A stretch of 13,159 nucleotides of DNA from Clostridia bacterium (GTDB taxonomy: Bacteria; Bacillota_A; Clostridia; Christensenellales; Borkfalkiaceae). The stretch is taken from NCBI GenBank assembly GCA_017621955.1, contig JAGASB010000062.1, positions 1 to 13,159 of the forward strand. Reading direction: 5' to 3'. Shown piece after piece: positions 1-9,080 of this stretch (position 1 is its first letter; each line of letters begins with the position of its first letter). A model generated the notes under the pieces. That model made no database searches. It was not told the DNA's origin and worked only from the letters and a program-made list of their open reading frames with translations. Made by a program: the position numbers and the translations under genes.

Positions 1-1
1 A

Positions 2-400
2 GCAGAAATAATAAGAACTCTAAACGAAGAAAAAATAGATATTATTGTTCTTGCAGGATTTTTATCTATTTTAAGCGAAGATTTCACAAAGCGCTTTTCT
101 AACAGAATAATAAACGTGCATCCGTCGTTAATCCCTAGTTTTTGTGGCGAAGGTTTTTACGGCTTAAAGGTACACGAAGCGGCGTTATTTTACGGCGTAA
201 AGGTAACGGGTGCAACCGTTCACTTTGTAAACGAAGTTGCTGACGGTGGTGAAATTATAATGCAAAAGGCAGTCAGCGTTAAGGACGGCGATACGCCAAG
301 TAAACTTCAAAAAAGAGTTATGGAACAAGCGGAGTGGAAAATTCTTCCCGCAGCGCTTGAAAAAGTTTGTAAAATGGTACTTAAAGGAGAAATTCAATGA
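2..400 (+). CDS. purN: Phosphoribosylglycinamide formyltransferase, C-terminal part (5' end outside window)
   Basis: PurN transfers the formyl group of 10-formyl-tetrahydrofolate to GAR, giving FGAR, the third step of cytosolic de novo purine synthesis. The open frame runs in from the left edge; 132 codons are present of a usual 190-205, so about 70 N-terminal residues, including the substrate phosphate-binding loop, lie outside. Visible are the core strand IDIIVLAGF (residues 12-20 of the fragment), the catalytic Asn and His in INVHPS (N38, H40) and the catalytic Asp in ADGGEI (D81). The loop FCGEGFYG after the active site is, from memory, a form common in clostridial PurN. A GTG at 116 could be taken as a start, but it is the Val of the active-site motif, so it is internal. 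The stop overlaps the next gene by four bases (ATGA), which suggests translational coupling in the purine operon. Confidence 0.95.
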   Translation, partial: AEIIRTLNEEKIDIIVLAGFLSILSEDFTKRFSNRIINVHPSLIPSFCGEGFYGLKVHEAALFYGVKVTGATVHFVNEVADGGEIIMQKAVSVKDGDTPSKLQKRVMEQAEWKILPAALEKVCKMVLKGEIQ

Positions 401-1134
401 GTGTAAAAGGATTGAACACTATTAAAGATTTATTGTCTAAAAACAGTTATCCCGGTAGGGGAATTATCGTAGGCAAAAGCGCAGACGGTAAGAGTGCAAT
501 GATTGCTTACTTCATTATGGGTAGAAGTGAAAATAGCCGTAATCGTATTTTTGAAAGATACGCTGGCGGTATGAGAACAAAGGCGTTTGACGAAAGCAAA
601 CTCACCGACCCAAGTTTAATCATATATAATCCTTATTTAGAATGTAAAAGTAAAAATATAGTTACCAACGGCGACCAAACGGACACAGTTTATAACTATA
701 TAAAAGAACACGGCGACGATGGTTTTTCTTTTGAAAAATCACTTCATACTCGTGAGTTTGAACCAGATAAGCCTAACTTTACACCAAGAATTTCTGCAAT
801 TTTAGATTATGATTTTGCTAAAAAAACATTTAAATATAAAATGTCTATATTAAAGAGCAGTGACGGTGACCCCCAAGTATGCGACAGATATTTTTATAGT
901 TATTCGCCCATTGACTCTCTTGGACACTTTATTCACACTTATGAATGTGACGGCAATCCCATTCCGTCCTTTTACGGTGAACCTGAAAGGGTGACTCTTC
1001 CAAATACAGCAAGTGAACTTGCTGACGTTGTTTGGGAAAACTTAAATAAAGACAACAAGGTTTCTTTGTTTGTGCGTGTTGTTCCGCTTGATGGAAGCAC
1101 CCCCGAAGAAATTATCATTAACAAGAATAAATAG
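397..1134 (+). CDS. purO: PurO-like IMP cyclohydrolase
   Basis: The 245-residue product resembles the PurO-type IMP cyclohydrolase family (Pfam IMP_cyclohyd), which closes the ring of FAICAR to give IMP, the last step of purine synthesis. The recognisable part is the N-terminal stretch with YPGRGIIVGKSADGKSA (about residues 18-34), followed by AYFIMGRSENSRNRIF (about 37-52), then NPYLE and TNGDQTD further on. The first biochemically characterised members are archaeal; the bacterial branch is assigned by homology and by position. Here position is strong support: the following purH encodes only the transformylase half and lacks the usual IMP cyclohydrolase domain, so this gene fills the missing activity. 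The start ATG overlaps the purN stop (ATGA) and is preceded by AAAGGAGA ending about 6 bases upstream. No signal peptide or membrane segment is seen. The family is fairly sure; the exact activity is inferred. Confidence 0.86.
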   Translation: MSVKGLNTIKDLLSKNSYPGRGIIVGKSADGKSAMIAYFIMGRSENSRNRIFERYAGGMRTKAFDESKLTDPSLIIYNPYLECKSKNIVTNGDQTDTVYNYIKEHGDDGFSFEKSLHTREFEPDKPNFTPRISAILDYDFAKKTFKYKMSILKSSDGDPQVCDRYFYSYSPIDSLGHFIHTYECDGNPIPSFYGEPERVTLPNTASELADVVWENLNKDNKVSLFVRVVPLDGSTPEEIIINKNK

Positions 1135-1145
1135 GAGAAATCAAA

Positions 1146-2333
1146 ATGCAGGAATTAGAACTTAAATACGGCTGTAACCCCAACCAAAAGCCGTCTAGAA
1201 TTTATATGGCAAACGGTCAAGAATTGCCCGTTACAATTTTGAACGGTAAACCAGGATATATAAACTTTCTTGATGCGTTTAACTCGTGGCAACTTGTTAA
1301 AGAACTTAAAGAAGCAGTAGGCAAACCGTGTGCAACGTCATTTAAGCACGTTAGTCCCGCAGGTGCAGCAGTTGGTGAAAAACTTTCGGACGTAGAAAAA
1401 AAAGCGTGCTTTGTAGACGATATAGTAGGGCTTGACGATTCGCCTATGGCTTGCGCATACGCAAGGGCAAGGGGTACGGACAGAATGAGTTCGTTCGGCG
1501 ATTGGATTGCGCTTTCAGACGAATGTGATGAAACTACCGCATTGATTATTAAAAGAGAAGTTTCGGACGGTGTAATCGCACCATCTTATTCACCAAAAGC
1601 ACTTGAAATATTAAAGGCAAAGAGAAACGGAACGTACAACGTTGTTCAAATAGACCCTAACTACGTTCCCGAAGAAAAGGAAAGAAAACAAGTTTTTGGC
1701 GTAACCTTTGAACAGGGCAGAAACAACTTTAAGATTGATAGGGAACTTGTTACAAACAAAATTGTTACGGCAAACAAAAATCTTCCCGAAAGTGCAATTC
1801 AAGATATGATAGTTGCATTAATCACTTTAAAATATACTCAGTCAAATTCGGTATGCTTTGCGCATAACGGTCAAGCAATAGGCGTAGGCGCAGGTCAGCA
1901 GTCAAGAATACACTGCACCCGCCTTGCTGGAAGTAAAGCGGACAATTGGTTCTTGCGTCAGTGCGATAAAGTGCTTAATCTTCCTTTCCTTCCTACGCTT
2001 GGTAGACCGGACAGAAATAACGTTATAGATATTTATATCTCTGACGAATGTGAAGATTTGTTAGTTGACGGCGTATGGCAAAAATATTTTACTGAAAAGC
2101 CGTCGTTATTTACAAAGGAAGATAAGCGTGCAGTGCTTTCAAAGGTAACGGGCGTAACGCTTGGTTCAGATGCGTTCTTCCCGTTTAGTGACAATATTGA
2201 ACGTGCAGCAAAAAGTGGTGTAAGTTATATTGCAGAACCGGGTGGTTCAGTTCGTGACGACCTAGTAATTAAGGCTTGTGATGATAGAAATATGGTTATG
2301 TCGTTTACGGGCATGCGCCTTTTCCACCATTAA
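1146..2333 (+). CDS. purH: AICAR transformylase, stand-alone (PurH C-terminal type)
   Basis: This enzyme formylates AICAR with 10-formyl-tetrahydrofolate to give FAICAR, the penultimate step to IMP. The 395-residue protein starts directly with the transformylase domain (LKYGCNPNQKPS, residues 6-17) and carries the catalytic Lys-His pair in SFKHVSPAGAA (K67, H68), then SNSVCFAHNGQAIGVGAGQQSR near residue 230 and the C-terminal FPFSDNIE and IAEPGGSVRDD segments. Ordinary bifunctional PurH is about 510-530 residues because it has an N-terminal MGS-like IMP cyclohydrolase domain; that domain is absent, and the upstream PurO-like gene presumably replaces it. The ribosome site AGGAGA overlaps the stop codon of the upstream gene and lies 7 bases before the ATG, so the two are probably coupled. 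The product is cytosolic. Its folate cofactor is supplied by Fhs, encoded at the end of the same operon. Confidence 0.95.
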   Translation: MQELELKYGCNPNQKPSRIYMANGQELPVTILNGKPGYINFLDAFNSWQLVKELKEAVGKPCATSFKHVSPAGAAVGEKLSDVEKKACFVDDIVGLDDSPMACAYARARGTDRMSSFGDWIALSDECDETTALIIKREVSDGVIAPSYSPKALEILKAKRNGTYNVVQIDPNYVPEEKERKQVFGVTFEQGRNNFKIDRELVTNKIVTANKNLPESAIQDMIVALITLKYTQSNSVCFAHNGQAIGVGAGQQSRIHCTRLAGSKADNWFLRQCDKVLNLPFLPTLGRPDRNNVIDIYISDECEDLLVDGVWQKYFTEKPSLFTKEDKRAVLSKVTGVTLGSDAFFPFSDNIERAAKSGVSYIAEPGGSVRDDLVIKACDDRNMVMSFTGMRLFHH

Positions 2334-2338
2334 TAATC

Positions 2339-2344
2339 GGAGAG
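2339..2344 (+). promoter_or_regulatory. Ribosome binding site that sets the purD start
   Basis: GGAGAG lies 5 bases before the ATG at 2350. This start gives the normal PurD N-terminus MKVLVVGNGGREH. The open frame extends upstream to an ATG at 2278, but those 24 extra codons overlap the end of purH, have no family resemblance and no ribosome site, so 2350 is the real start. Confidence 0.85.
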
Positions 2345-2349
2345 TAAAA

Positions 2350-3618
2350 ATGAAAGTTTTAGTTGTTGGTAACGGCGGTAGAGAGCACGCCATTATTCAA
2401 AGTCTTAAAAAGAGTAAAAAAATAGACGAACTTTACGCAATCGCAGGGAACGGTGGTATCGCCGCCGATGCGGTTACGGTTGAAATGGACGTTAAGGACG
2501 TTAATAAGGTAGCAAATTGGGCAGTTGAAAACAAAATCGACTTTGCAGTAGTTGCACCCGACGACCCACTTGTTCTTGGTGCAGTAGACCTTCTTGAAGA
2601 AAAAGGTATACCGTGTTTTGGTCCGTGCGCAAAAGCCGCTATTATTGAGGGAAGTAAGATTTTTTCTAAAAACTTAATGAAAAAATACAATATCCCCACG
2701 GCAAAGTACGAAACCTTTTCCGATGCAGAAAGTGCTATTAAATATCTTGAAACACAAGAAATGCCTATCGTTATTAAGGCGGACGGTCTTGCACTCGGCA
2801 AGGGTGTTATTATTGCTGAAACACTTGAAGATGCAAAATCGGCCGTTAAGTCGATGATGGAAGATAAGGTGTTCGGCGCTTCGGGTAGCAATATCGTAAT
2901 AGAAGAATTTTTGACAGGCCCCGAAGTATCCGTCCTTTCGTTTACCGACGGTAAAACGCTTGTTCCTATGGTTTCTTCAATGGACCATAAGCGTGCGCTT
3001 GACGATGATAAGGGTTTAAATACGGGCGGTATGGGTACTGTTGCACCCAACCCGTATTATACCGAATCGGTTGCAAAAGAGTGTTATGATAAAATTTTTA
3101 TACCCACTATGAACGCTATGAATAGTGAGGGTAGAACGTTTAAGGGTTGCTTGTATTTTGGGCTTATGCTTACGCCAAAAGGACCAAAGGTAATAGAATA
3201 CAACTGCCGTTTTGGCGACCCTGAAACACAGGTTGTGCTTCCACTACTTAAAACCGACCTTTTTGAAATAATGCAGGCTGTTTCACAAGAAAGACTTTCA
3301 GAAATTGACGTGGTATTTAAAAAGAAATCGGCTTGCTGTGTTATTATGGCAAGCAAGGGTTATCCCGAAAAGTACGAAAAGGGATACGAAATAGTTTATA
3401 AAACAAGTACAAAGAACGTTTTCGTTGCAGGTGCAAAGCTTGTCAACGGCAAACTTAAAACAAGCGGTGGCAGGGTGCTTGGCGTAACGGCTGTTGCAGG
3501 CGACCTTAAAAAAGCAATCGCAAAAGCGTATAAAAAAGTAAGAAAAATCAGTTTTGCAAATGCGTATTATCGTAAGGATATAGGCAAGCGTGCACTGAAA
3601 GCATATGGAGAAAAATAA
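2350..3618 (+). CDS. purD: Phosphoribosylamine-glycine ligase (GAR synthetase)
   Basis: PurD joins glycine to phosphoribosylamine with ATP, giving GAR, the second step of purine synthesis and the substrate of PurN encoded upstream. The 422-residue length is normal. The N-terminal domain has GNGGREHA (residues 7-14) and APDDPLV, where many families have GPE-PL. The ATP-grasp core shows KADGLALGKGV (143-153), GPEVSVLSF, the signature SMDHKRALDDDKGLNTGGMG, and EYNCRFGDPETQ (283-294) with the metal-binding Glu and Asn. The C-terminal domain follows, with ASKGYPEKYEKG. The protein is cytosolic and soluble. The stop codon overlaps the purL start by one base (TAATG), so translation of the pair is likely coupled. 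Nothing looks damaged. Confidence 0.97.
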   Translation: MKVLVVGNGGREHAIIQSLKKSKKIDELYAIAGNGGIAADAVTVEMDVKDVNKVANWAVENKIDFAVVAPDDPLVLGAVDLLEEKGIPCFGPCAKAAIIEGSKIFSKNLMKKYNIPTAKYETFSDAESAIKYLETQEMPIVIKADGLALGKGVIIAETLEDAKSAVKSMMEDKVFGASGSNIVIEEFLTGPEVSVLSFTDGKTLVPMVSSMDHKRALDDDKGLNTGGMGTVAPNPYYTESVAKECYDKIFIPTMNAMNSEGRTFKGCLYFGLMLTPKGPKVIEYNCRFGDPETQVVLPLLKTDLFEIMQAVSQERLSEIDVVFKKKSACCVIMASKGYPEKYEKGYEIVYKTSTKNVFVAGAKLVNGKLKTSGGRVLGVTAVAGDLKKAIAKAYKKVRKISFANAYYRKDIGKRALKAYGEK

Positions 3619-6600
3619 TGGTTTACAGAATTTACGTTGCTAAAAAACCCGAATTCGCTAATGAAGCAAACGCTTTGATGGGCGAAATTAAAAACCTTTT
3701 AAAAATTGACTCGATTAAGTCGCTTTCGGTTGTAAACCGTTACGACGTTGAAGATATTGAAAAAGCACTTTTTGACAAGTGCATAAATTCGGTATTTTCA
3801 GAACCGCAAATTGACGATGCGTTTACTGCGCTTCCAAAAGCAGATTATATATTTGCAGTTGAACCGCTTCCCGGTCAGTTTGACCAACGTGCAGACTCTG
3901 CCGCTCAGTGTATTCAACTATTTTCGGCGGGCAATCGTCCCGTTGTAAAGACTGCAAAAGTTTACGCAATAAATGGTCAACTTAGCGAAAGCCAACTTCA
4001 AGCAATAAAGAAGTACGTTATCAACCCCGTTGAGTGTAGAGAAGCCGACCTTAGCGAAAAGAAAACGCTTGCGATGACTTACGAACTTCCCGATAAGGTT
4101 GAAACGTTAATCGGTTTTAACGCACTTGATGAAAATGGTTTAAGTTCGTTCTTAAAGGAAAAAGGTCTTGCTATGGACCTTGACGACCTTAAATTTTTAC
4201 AGTCGTATTTTAAAGATGAAGGTAGGGAACCCACTATCACTGAAATTAAAATGATAGATACTTACTGGTCAGACCACTGCCGTCATACGACCTTTTTGAC
4301 TACTATTGAAAACATAGAGTTTGAAGACCAACTTGCAAACAAGATTTATCAAGAATATATCGATGCAAGAAAAGAACTTAACAGAACTAAGCCTATTAAC
4401 CTTATGGACCTTGCGACTATCGCAACAAGGTATCATAAAAAGACGGGCGCTCTTCCTAAGATTGATGAATCGGAAGAAATCAACGCTTGTACTGTAAAAA
4501 TCAAAGTAAACGTGGGCGGTGAAAAACAAGATTGGTTGTTGCTTTTTAAAAACGAAACGCACAACCACCCGACTGAAATTGAACCGTTCGGTGGCGCTGC
4601 AACTTGTATCGGCGGTGCTATCCGTGACCCACTCTCTGGCAGAAGTTACGTTTACGCAGCAATGCGTGTCACGGGTGCAGGCGACCCGTTAAAACCCTTA
4701 AACGAAACTATTAAGGGTAAATTGCCACAAAGAAAGATTGTTACTACCGCAGCAAACGGTTATTCTTCATACGGCAACCAAATAGGTCTTGCTACCGGTA
4801 TGGTTGATGAAATTTATCACGACGGTTACGTTGCAAAGCGTATGGAAATCGGTGCAGTTATTGCTGCTGCGCCCGAAAAGAACGTTCGCCGTGAAGTGCC
4901 AGAAAAAGGCGACGTAGTAATTTTACTTGGTGGAAGAACGGGTAGAGACGGTTGCGGTGGTGCAACGGGTTCTTCTAAATCACACAACCTTGAATCGCTT
5001 GCGTCTTGCGGTGCAGAAGTTCAAAAGGGTAACGCACCCGAAGAAAGAAAACTTCAAAGGTTGTTTAGGAATGAAAAGGCTTCACGCTTAATTAAGCGTT
5101 GTAACGACTTTGGTGCAGGTGGTGTTTCAGTTGCTATCGGTGAACTTGCCGACGGACTTAACATTGACCTTGATAAAGTGCCAAAGAAGTACGATGGTCT
5201 TGACGGAACAGAACTTGCAATCAGTGAATCGCAAGAAAGAATGGCTGTTGTCGTTGAAAGTGGTGACGTTGAAAAGTTTATTGAACTTGCAACAGAAGAA
5301 AACTTGGAAGCAACGGTCGTTGCAACGGTTACTGACGATGCAAGACTTAAAATGACTTGGAAAGGCAACACTATCGTTGATATTTCAAGAGAATTCTTAA
5401 ACAGTAACGGTGCAGAAAAGAAAACCAACGTAAAAATTGTTAAACAAGAAATGGATAAAAAGGCTATTCCCGAAAACTTTAAGTCGGGAATGGAAGAACT
5501 TGCAGTAAACTTAAACGTTTGCAGTAAGCGTGGACTTTCAGAACGTTTTGACTCAACTATCGGTGCAGGTACGGTACTTATGCCGTTTGGTGGTAAAAAC
5601 CAAAGAACGCCTATTCAGGCAATGGTAAACAAAGTTTCGGTTGAAAATGCTGATACCGATACTTGTTCGTTTATGAGTTGGGGCTACAATCCGTTCATTG
5701 CTGAAAAGAGCCCATTATACGGTGGTTATTACGCAGTTATTGAAAGCGTATGTAAACTTATTGCAACGGGTGCAACTAAGGAAGATACTTATCTTACTTT
5801 CCAAGAATATTTTGAAAAGCCGAATAAAGACGCTACCCGTTGGGGTAAACCTGCCGCAGCACTTTTAGGTGCGTTCCGTGCGCAAAGAGAACTTAAACTT
5901 TCTGCTATCGGTGGAAAGGACTCTATGAGTGGTTCTTTTGAAAACATAGACGTTCCGCCAACGCTCGTTTCGTTTGCAGTTACTACCGACAGTTTAGATA
6001 AAGTTGTTTCACCTGAATTTAAAAAGGCGGAAAGCAAAGTAGTTCTTCTTAAAGCAAAAACTACGGCTGATGGACTTATTGATACTGACGACTTGATTGA
6101 AAATTTTGACGTTATTGAAAAACTTAATGCGGACGGAAAAATCCTTTCAATGTATACGCCCACTTACGGTGGCGTAGCCGAAGCGATTATGAAAATGAGC
6201 TTTGGTAACGGTATCGGTTTTGAGTTTGAAAATGTTTCTTTAAACGAAATTTTTGGATACAATTACGGTGCGTTTATCATTGAACTTGACGGTGACGTTG
6301 ACGTGAAAAAAGCAACCGTTATCGGAAAAACGTGTTCTGACGGTGTTATTAAGTACAAAGGCGAAAGCGTTTCGGTTGAAAACACGTTGTGCAAATACGA
6401 AGATAAACTTGAAAGCGTGTTTAAGTGTAACGACGTTAAGACTGATACGGGTGTAATACCTAAAATCGAATATAGCGCAAGTGAGTGGAGTTATTCACCC
6501 ACTAAGTTTGCTAAACCAAGAGTGCTTGTTCCCGTATTCCCCGGTACAAACTGTGAATACGATACTAAAAAAGCATTTGCAAGGGCAGGTGCTGACGTTG

Positions 6601-7307
6601 AAATTTTCGTTATTAAGAATTTATACGACGTTAAAGAGTCGGTTGATGCGTTTGCTAACAAGATAAAAAATAGCCAAATAATATTCGTTCCGGGTGGATT
6701 CTCGGGCGGTGACGAACCCGACGGCTCAGGTAAATTTATCACGGCTTTCTTCCGCAATAAAGCGATAAAAGAAAACGTAAGCGAACTTCTTGATGTTAGA
6801 AAAGGACTTATGGGTGGTATTTGTAACGGCTTCCAAGCGCTTATCAAACTTGGTCTTGTTCCTTACGGCAAGATTACTGATGAAATGAGTGAAGATATGC
6901 CTACTTTGACCTTTAACACCATTGCACGTCACCAATCTATGCTTGTTAAAACACGCATCGCTTCTAATAAGTCGCCTTGGCTTATGGAAACTAACGTGGG
7001 TGACGTTTACACCGTACCTATTTCACACGGCGAAGGTAGATTTATTATAAAGGATGAACTTTTAGAAAAACTTATCAAAAATGGTCAAGTTGCAACTCAG
7101 TACGTTGACCAAAGCGGTAATCCTACTTACGATATTAAGTTTAACCCCAACAATTCGGTTTATGCAATCGAAGGTATTACTTCACCCGATGGTAGAGTAT
7201 TCGGTAAAATGGGACACTCTGAAAGAACAGGCAACGGACTTTATAAAAACGTTGACGGCGAATACGATATTAAGATGTTCGCTTCTGCTGTTAAATACTT
7301 TAAATAA
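3618..7307 (+). CDS. purL: Phosphoribosylformylglycinamidine synthase, single-chain form
   Basis: This glutamine amidotransferase converts FGAR to FGAM with ATP and glutamine, the fourth step of purine synthesis. The 1229-residue chain carries all parts that are separate PurS, PurL and PurQ proteins in Bacillus: an N-terminal PurS-like region (about 1-150), a linker with DTYWSDHCRHTTF (about 215), two AIR-synthase-like halves with FKNETHNHPTE (N312, H315, H317 region) and later GGKDSMSG (about 768), and a C-terminal class I glutaminase domain from about residue 965. The glutaminase nucleophile is C1069 in GGICNGFQ; the His-Glu pair is H1200 and E1202 in GHSERTGNG. FVPGGFSGGDEPDGSG precedes the nucleophile. 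ATG was chosen because GGAG lies 7 bases upstream and the start overlaps the purD stop by one base. All catalytic residues are present, so the gene looks intact. Confidence 0.97.
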   Translation: MVYRIYVAKKPEFANEANALMGEIKNLLKIDSIKSLSVVNRYDVEDIEKALFDKCINSVFSEPQIDDAFTALPKADYIFAVEPLPGQFDQRADSAAQCIQLFSAGNRPVVKTAKVYAINGQLSESQLQAIKKYVINPVECREADLSEKKTLAMTYELPDKVETLIGFNALDENGLSSFLKEKGLAMDLDDLKFLQSYFKDEGREPTITEIKMIDTYWSDHCRHTTFLTTIENIEFEDQLANKIYQEYIDARKELNRTKPINLMDLATIATRYHKKTGALPKIDESEEINACTVKIKVNVGGEKQDWLLLFKNETHNHPTEIEPFGGAATCIGGAIRDPLSGRSYVYAAMRVTGAGDPLKPLNETIKGKLPQRKIVTTAANGYSSYGNQIGLATGMVDEIYHDGYVAKRMEIGAVIAAAPEKNVRREVPEKGDVVILLGGRTGRDGCGGATGSSKSHNLESLASCGAEVQKGNAPEERKLQRLFRNEKASRLIKRCNDFGAGGVSVAIGELADGLNIDLDKVPKKYDGLDGTELAISESQERMAVVVESGDVEKFIELATEENLEATVVATVTDDARLKMTWKGNTIVDISREFLNSNGAEKKTNVKIVKQEMDKKAIPENFKSGMEELAVNLNVCSKRGLSERFDSTIGAGTVLMPFGGKNQRTPIQAMVNKVSVENADTDTCSFMSWGYNPFIAEKSPLYGGYYAVIESVCKLIATGATKEDTYLTFQEYFEKPNKDATRWGKPAAALLGAFRAQRELKLSAIGGKDSMSGSFENIDVPPTLVSFAVTTDSLDKVVSPEFKKAESKVVLLKAKTTADGLIDTDDLIENFDVIEKLNADGKILSMYTPTYGGVAEAIMKMSFGNGIGFEFENVSLNEIFGYNYGAFIIELDGDVDVKKATVIGKTCSDGVIKYKGESVSVENTLCKYEDKLESVFKCNDVKTDTGVIPKIEYSASEWSYSPTKFAKPRVLVPVFPGTNCEYDTKKAFARAGADVEIFVIKNLYDVKESVDAFANKIKNSQIIFVPGGFSGGDEPDGSGKFITAFFRNKAIKENVSELLDVRKGLMGGICNGFQALIKLGLVPYGKITDEMSEDMPTLTFNTIARHQSMLVKTRIASNKSPWLMETNVGDVYTVPISHGEGRFIIKDELLEKLIKNGQVATQYVDQSGNPTYDIKFNPNNSVYAIEGITSPDGRVFGKMGHSERTGNGLYKNVDGEYDIKMFASAVKYFK

Positions 7308-7330
7308 TTTGATTTTAAGGAGAAGCTTTT

Positions 7331-9004
7331 ATGGGCTACAAAAGCGATATAGAAATTGCTCAAAGCGTTACGCCCGAACATATTTCGGTCATAGCAAAGC
7401 GTGCGGGCGTTCCCGACCATTGCTTAGAGCAGTACGGTAACTATAAAGCAAAAGTTGACTTATCTTTGCTTAGCAATGAAAATCGCAAAGACGGCAAGTT
7501 GATTTTGGTTACGGCAATAACGCCTACGCCTGCGGGCGAAGGTAAAACCACAACCACTATCGGCTTAGCAGACGGCTTAAAAAGAATAGGCAAAAACGTT
7601 ATAGTTGCACTTCGTGAACCGTCTTTGGGGCCTGTGTTTGGCGTTAAGGGTGGTGCTGCTGGCGGTGGATACGCTCAGGTTATACCTATGGAAGACATTA
7701 ACTTGCACTTCACGGGTGATTTTCACGCAATAGGCGCAGCAAACAACTTGCTTGCAGCAATGCTTGATAACCATATTTATCAAGGTAACGCTTTAAATAT
7801 CGACCCAAGAAGAATAACGTGGAAAAGATGCGTCGACATGAACGACCGTCAACTCCGTTTTGTTGTGGACGGCTTGGGGGGCAAGGTCAACGGCGTTCCC
7901 CGTGAAGACGGTTACGATATAACGGTCGCTTCTGAAATTATGGCGGTATTGTGCTTATCTTCTTCAATAACCGACTTAAAGAAAAGGCTTTCAAATATAA
8001 TAGTTGGCTACACTTATGACGATAAACCCGTAACGGCAGGGCAACTTAAAGCGCACGGTGCTATGACGGCACTTCTAAAAGATGCGTTAAAACCAAACCT
8101 TGTTCAAACGCTTGAAGGAACGCCTGCTTTCGTACACGGCGGACCGTTTGCAAATATTGCGCACGGCTGCAACTCTGTTATGGCAACCAAGATGGCGTTA
8201 AAGCTTGGCGACTATACTGTAACAGAAGCAGGTTTTGGTGCAGACCTTGGTGCAGAAAAATTCTTAGATATTAAGTGCCGTTTGGCAAATCTTAAACCCG
8301 ATGCAGTTGTTATCGTTGCAACTATAAGGGCGTTAAAGATGCACGGCGGTTTGAGTAAGACTGAACTTAACAGTGAAGATTTAACCGCACTTGAAAAGGG
8401 ACTTCCTAACCTTTTAAGGCACGTTCACAATATTAAAGACGTGTATAAACTTCCGTCGGTGGTTGCAGTCAACCGTTTCCCGACCGATACCGATGCAGAG
8501 ATTGAACTTGTTATCAAAAAGTGTAAAGCACTTGGCGTAAACGTGGTTTTATCTACCGTATGGGCAGATGGCGGAAAGGGTGGCGAAGCACTTGCGAAAG
8601 AAGTGGTTGAACTTTGCGAAAAGAAAAACGACTTCACGTTCAGTTACTCTGATGATGATAGCATAAAAGAAAAAATAAACAACGTAGCAACCAAAGTTTA
8701 CGGTGGCGACGGCGTTATATTTACCGCAGAAGCCGAAAAGCAAATCAAAACGCTTGAAGATTTAGGGTTTAAAAATTTACCCGTTTGTATTGCCAAAACG
8801 CAATACTCTTTCTCAGACGATATGACTTTGCTTGGCGCACCTGAAAACTTCAAAATCACGGTACGTTCTATTAAAGTGTCGGCAGGCGCAGGATTTATAG
8901 TAGTGCTTACGGGCAATATTATGACTATGCCAGGGCTACCAAAAGTTCCAGCCGCTGAGAACATTGACGTTACCGAAGACGGAAAAATAGTCGGATTATT
9001 CTAA
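7331..9004 (+). CDS. fhs: Formate-tetrahydrofolate ligase
   Basis: Fhs makes 10-formyl-tetrahydrofolate from formate, ATP and tetrahydrofolate in the cytosol. The 557-residue length is that of the bacterial single-function enzyme. The nucleotide-binding loop is [12 protein letters not shown] (residues 64-75, with K72), followed by [19 protein letters not shown] (from about 94), [24 protein letters not shown], and the C-terminal [18 protein letters not shown] lies 8 bases before the ATG. It follows purL after 23 bases and ends just before a strong terminator, so it is the last gene of the purine operon. That placement links it to the two folate-dependent steps encoded upstream (PurN and PurH). 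It is also a Wood-Ljungdahl enzyme, but Fhs alone does not show an acetogen, since many non-acetogenic Clostridia carry it for purine synthesis. Confidence 0.97.
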   Translation: MGYKSDIEIAQSVTPEHISVIAKRAGVPDHCLEQYGNYKAKVDLSLLSNENRKDGKLILVTAITPTPAGEGKTTTTIGLADGLKRIGKNVIVALREPSLGPVFGVKGGAAGGGYAQVIPMEDINLHFTGDFHAIGAANNLLAAMLDNHIYQGNALNIDPRRITWKRCVDMNDRQLRFVVDGLGGKVNGVPREDGYDITVASEIMAVLCLSSSITDLKKRLSNIIVGYTYDDKPVTAGQLKAHGAMTALLKDALKPNLVQTLEGTPAFVHGGPFANIAHGCNSVMATKMALKLGDYTVTEAGFGADLGAEKFLDIKCRLANLKPDAVVIVATIRALKMHGGLSKTELNSEDLTALEKGLPNLLRHVHNIKDVYKLPSVVAVNRFPTDTDAEIELVIKKCKALGVNVVLSTVWADGGKGGEALAKEVVELCEKKNDFTFSYSDDDSIKEKINNVATKVYGGDGVIFTAEAEKQIKTLEDLGFKNLPVCIAKTQYSFSDDMTLLGAPENFKITVRSIKVSAGAGFIVVLTGNIMTMPGLPKVPAAENIDVTEDGKIVGLF

Positions 9005-9017
9005 AAAACAATATAAT

Positions 9018-9042
9018 CGCCGTGCAAAAGCACGGCGTTTTT
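9018..9042 (+). terminator. Intrinsic terminator of the purine operon
   Basis: An 8-bp perfect GC-rich stem (9018-9025 CGCCGTGC pairs with 9030-9037 GCACGGCG) closes an AAAA loop and is followed by five T. It begins 13 bases after the fhs stop and marks the 3' end of the purine operon. Confidence 0.92.
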
Positions 9043-9080
9043 AACGGTATTATTTATTGAACAAAAAGGAATAGACTACA

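Noticed and set aside
2278..2349. Upstream ATG extending purD by 24 codons
   Set aside because: The extension overlaps the end of purH, has no ribosome site and no resemblance to PurD; the ATG at 2350 with GGAGAG gives the normal N-terminus.
2433..3050. 205-codon open frame on the minus strand inside purD
   Set aside because: It lies wholly opposite a well-supported gene, has Ser/Ala/Thr-rich composition typical of antisense frames, and no ribosome site or family motif. Similar antisense frames in purL, fhs and the ClC gene were dismissed for the same reason.
9043..9080. Promoter for the ClC gene between the fhs terminator and the TTG start
   Set aside because: TATTAT at 9048-9053 could be a -10 box, but no acceptable -35 box lies at the right distance and the terminator occupies that place, so it is not called.
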